DNA from: Caryophanales bacterium UBA5732
GTDB taxonomy: Bacteria > Bacillota_I > Bacilli_A > Izemoplasmatales > Hujiaoplasmataceae
Length of the DNA stretch: 7,517 nucleotides
Direction: 5' to 3'
Assembly (NCBI GenBank): GCA_002419445.1
Contig: DIGC01000084.1
Location: forward strand, 1-7,517
Under the pieces are notes generated by a model that saw only the letters and a list, made by a program, of their open reading frames with translations, searched no databases and was not told where the DNA came from. This document shows positions 6,801 to 7,517 of this stretch, piece after piece. The position numbers and the translations under genes are program-made. Positions within the stretch are counted from its first letter, which is position 1. Every line of letters starts with the position of its first letter.

Positions 6801-7517
6801 ATGGCGAAGAGACTTTTATTGTTACTATGCTTAATGATTACTGTATTGGTGCCTTTATCGACCCATACAGTTTTTGCCATTGAATCGGATTTTTCTGAGG
6901 CTGAGCCTGAGATTTTTGCTGGTGATTACCGCTTAAAACTCGAGATGTGGGAAAATGCAGGTTATGCTGATACCAGTGATTTTGAAATGATTATCGATCT
7001 GGAAGATGTTTCTGGAGGAGTTTTTGTAACTGAAAATGATTCTTATGACTACGGTAAAGGCGTTATCCTTTATGAAACAAATGATACATTAACTTTTTCC
7101 GTAAATATCACTACTACAGGGCTTTATCAGTTTGCGTTTGATTTCTATTCATTAAATGACGATTATTTGGATATGGAATTAGCGGTTGAAGTTAATGGTT
7201 CTTTACCATATGATGAAGCTGCTCAAGTTATTATTCAAAAACACTGGGGCCAATTAGACGGTTTCAGTGAGGATCGTTATGGTAATGATTTTTACGGCGA
7301 ACAAGTGCAGTTAAAGAAGTGGATACATCAAGATTTTTATGATCCGATGGGACTATTCTTAGAACCTCTTGCTTTCTACCTTGATACGGGTAATCAAGAG
7401 ATTTCACTTAGTTTAACTAAAGGTGAAATGCTAGTTGGTGATATCTATGTTTTAGGTAGAACTAAAACTTTAAGTTACGAGGAGTATAGTGAAGGGGCTT
7501 TATTAGTAGAAGAAGAA
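6801..7517 (+). CDS. N-terminal part of a secreted protein, probably a large extracellular solute-binding protein
   Basis: The frame is open for 239 codons to the window edge, so the gene is truncated at its 3' end. Residues 1-26 form a signal peptide: MAKR, a long hydrophobic stretch, and a VFA cleavage motif with A26 last. No lipobox cysteine follows; C10 lies inside the hydrophobic core. Residues about 60-220 look like a beta-rich, carbohydrate-binding-like domain, including VILYETNDTLTFSVNITTTG (88-107), GLYQFAFDFY (107-116), VNGSLPYDEA (131-140), RYGNDFYGEQ (159-168) and a closing strand GDIYVLG (213-219). This pattern matches, from memory, the N-terminal module of very large (about 900-1000 residue) extracellular solute-binding proteins in Firmicutes, where a classic binding domain follows. 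That downstream part is not visible, so a secreted carbohydrate-binding protein or enzyme remains possible. Its position after the binding-protein gene suggests a role in capturing the same sugar. Confidence 0.65.
   Translation, partial: MAKRLLLLLCLMITVLVPLSTHTVFAIESDFSEAEPEIFAGDYRLKLEMWENAGYADTSDFEMIIDLEDVSGGVFVTENDSYDYGKGVILYETNDTLTFSVNITTTGLYQFAFDFYSLNDDYLDMELAVEVNGSLPYDEAAQVIIQKHWGQLDGFSEDRYGNDFYGEQVQLKKWIHQDFYDPMGLFLEPLAFYLDTGNQEISLSLTKGEMLVGDIYVLGRTKTLSYEEYSEGALLVEEE

Noticed and set aside
1..7517. CRISPR arrays, tRNA or rRNA genes, insertion sequences, riboswitches
   Set aside because: I saw no regularly spaced repeats, no cloverleaf or rRNA-like segments, no transposase motifs or terminal inverted repeats, and no riboswitch-like leader structure.

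Overview
The window looks like part of a low-GC Bacilli or Mollicutes-type genome, perhaps Acholeplasma/Izemoplasma-like. The operon genes are AT-rich (about 30-33% GC in lines I counted), the Shine-Dalgarno sites are AGGAG-type, and a lipoprotein carries a threonine-rich linker behind its lipid-attachment cysteine. The standard bacterial code fits: every Trp in the long reading frames is TGG, and the first partial gene stops at TGA just ahead of a terminator hairpin. The taxonomic placement is inference.

Layout. Bases 3-212 hold the C-terminal end of an unrecognised protein, closed by a rho-independent terminator (237-274). A promoter (362-390) with a perfect LacI-type palindrome just downstream (400-411) then drives a two-gene unit: a cytoplasmic glycoamylase-like / GH144-like glycoside hydrolase (504-1757) and a LacI-family repressor (1750-2706) that starts at TTG and overlaps it by 8 nt. 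A second promoter (2762-2790) carries a cre-like element on its -35 box (2753-2766) and a second copy of the same palindrome core (2809-2818). It leads a second unit: a GH94 glycoside phosphorylase (2839-5226), a lipoprotein sugar-binding protein of an ABC importer (5248-6753), and the first 239 codons of a secreted protein (6801 onward) whose N-terminal beta-rich domain resembles that of very large extracellular solute-binding proteins. Permease genes are not in the window and probably follow.

How the parts fit. Short beta-glucan oligosaccharides would be bound outside by the binding protein(s), imported, trimmed in the cytoplasm by the GH144-like enzyme, and phosphorolysed by the GH94 enzyme to alpha-glucose-1-phosphate plus a shortened sugar, which saves ATP. 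The local LacI protein would repress both units until an inducing sugar appears, with possible carbon-catabolite control on the second. The pairing of a GH144-like hydrolase with a GH94 phosphorylase makes beta-1,2-glucan (sophoro-oligosaccharides) the leading substrate guess. Beta-1,3-glucobiose (laminaribiose) and other beta-glucosides remain open. The linkage cannot be read from the sequence alone.
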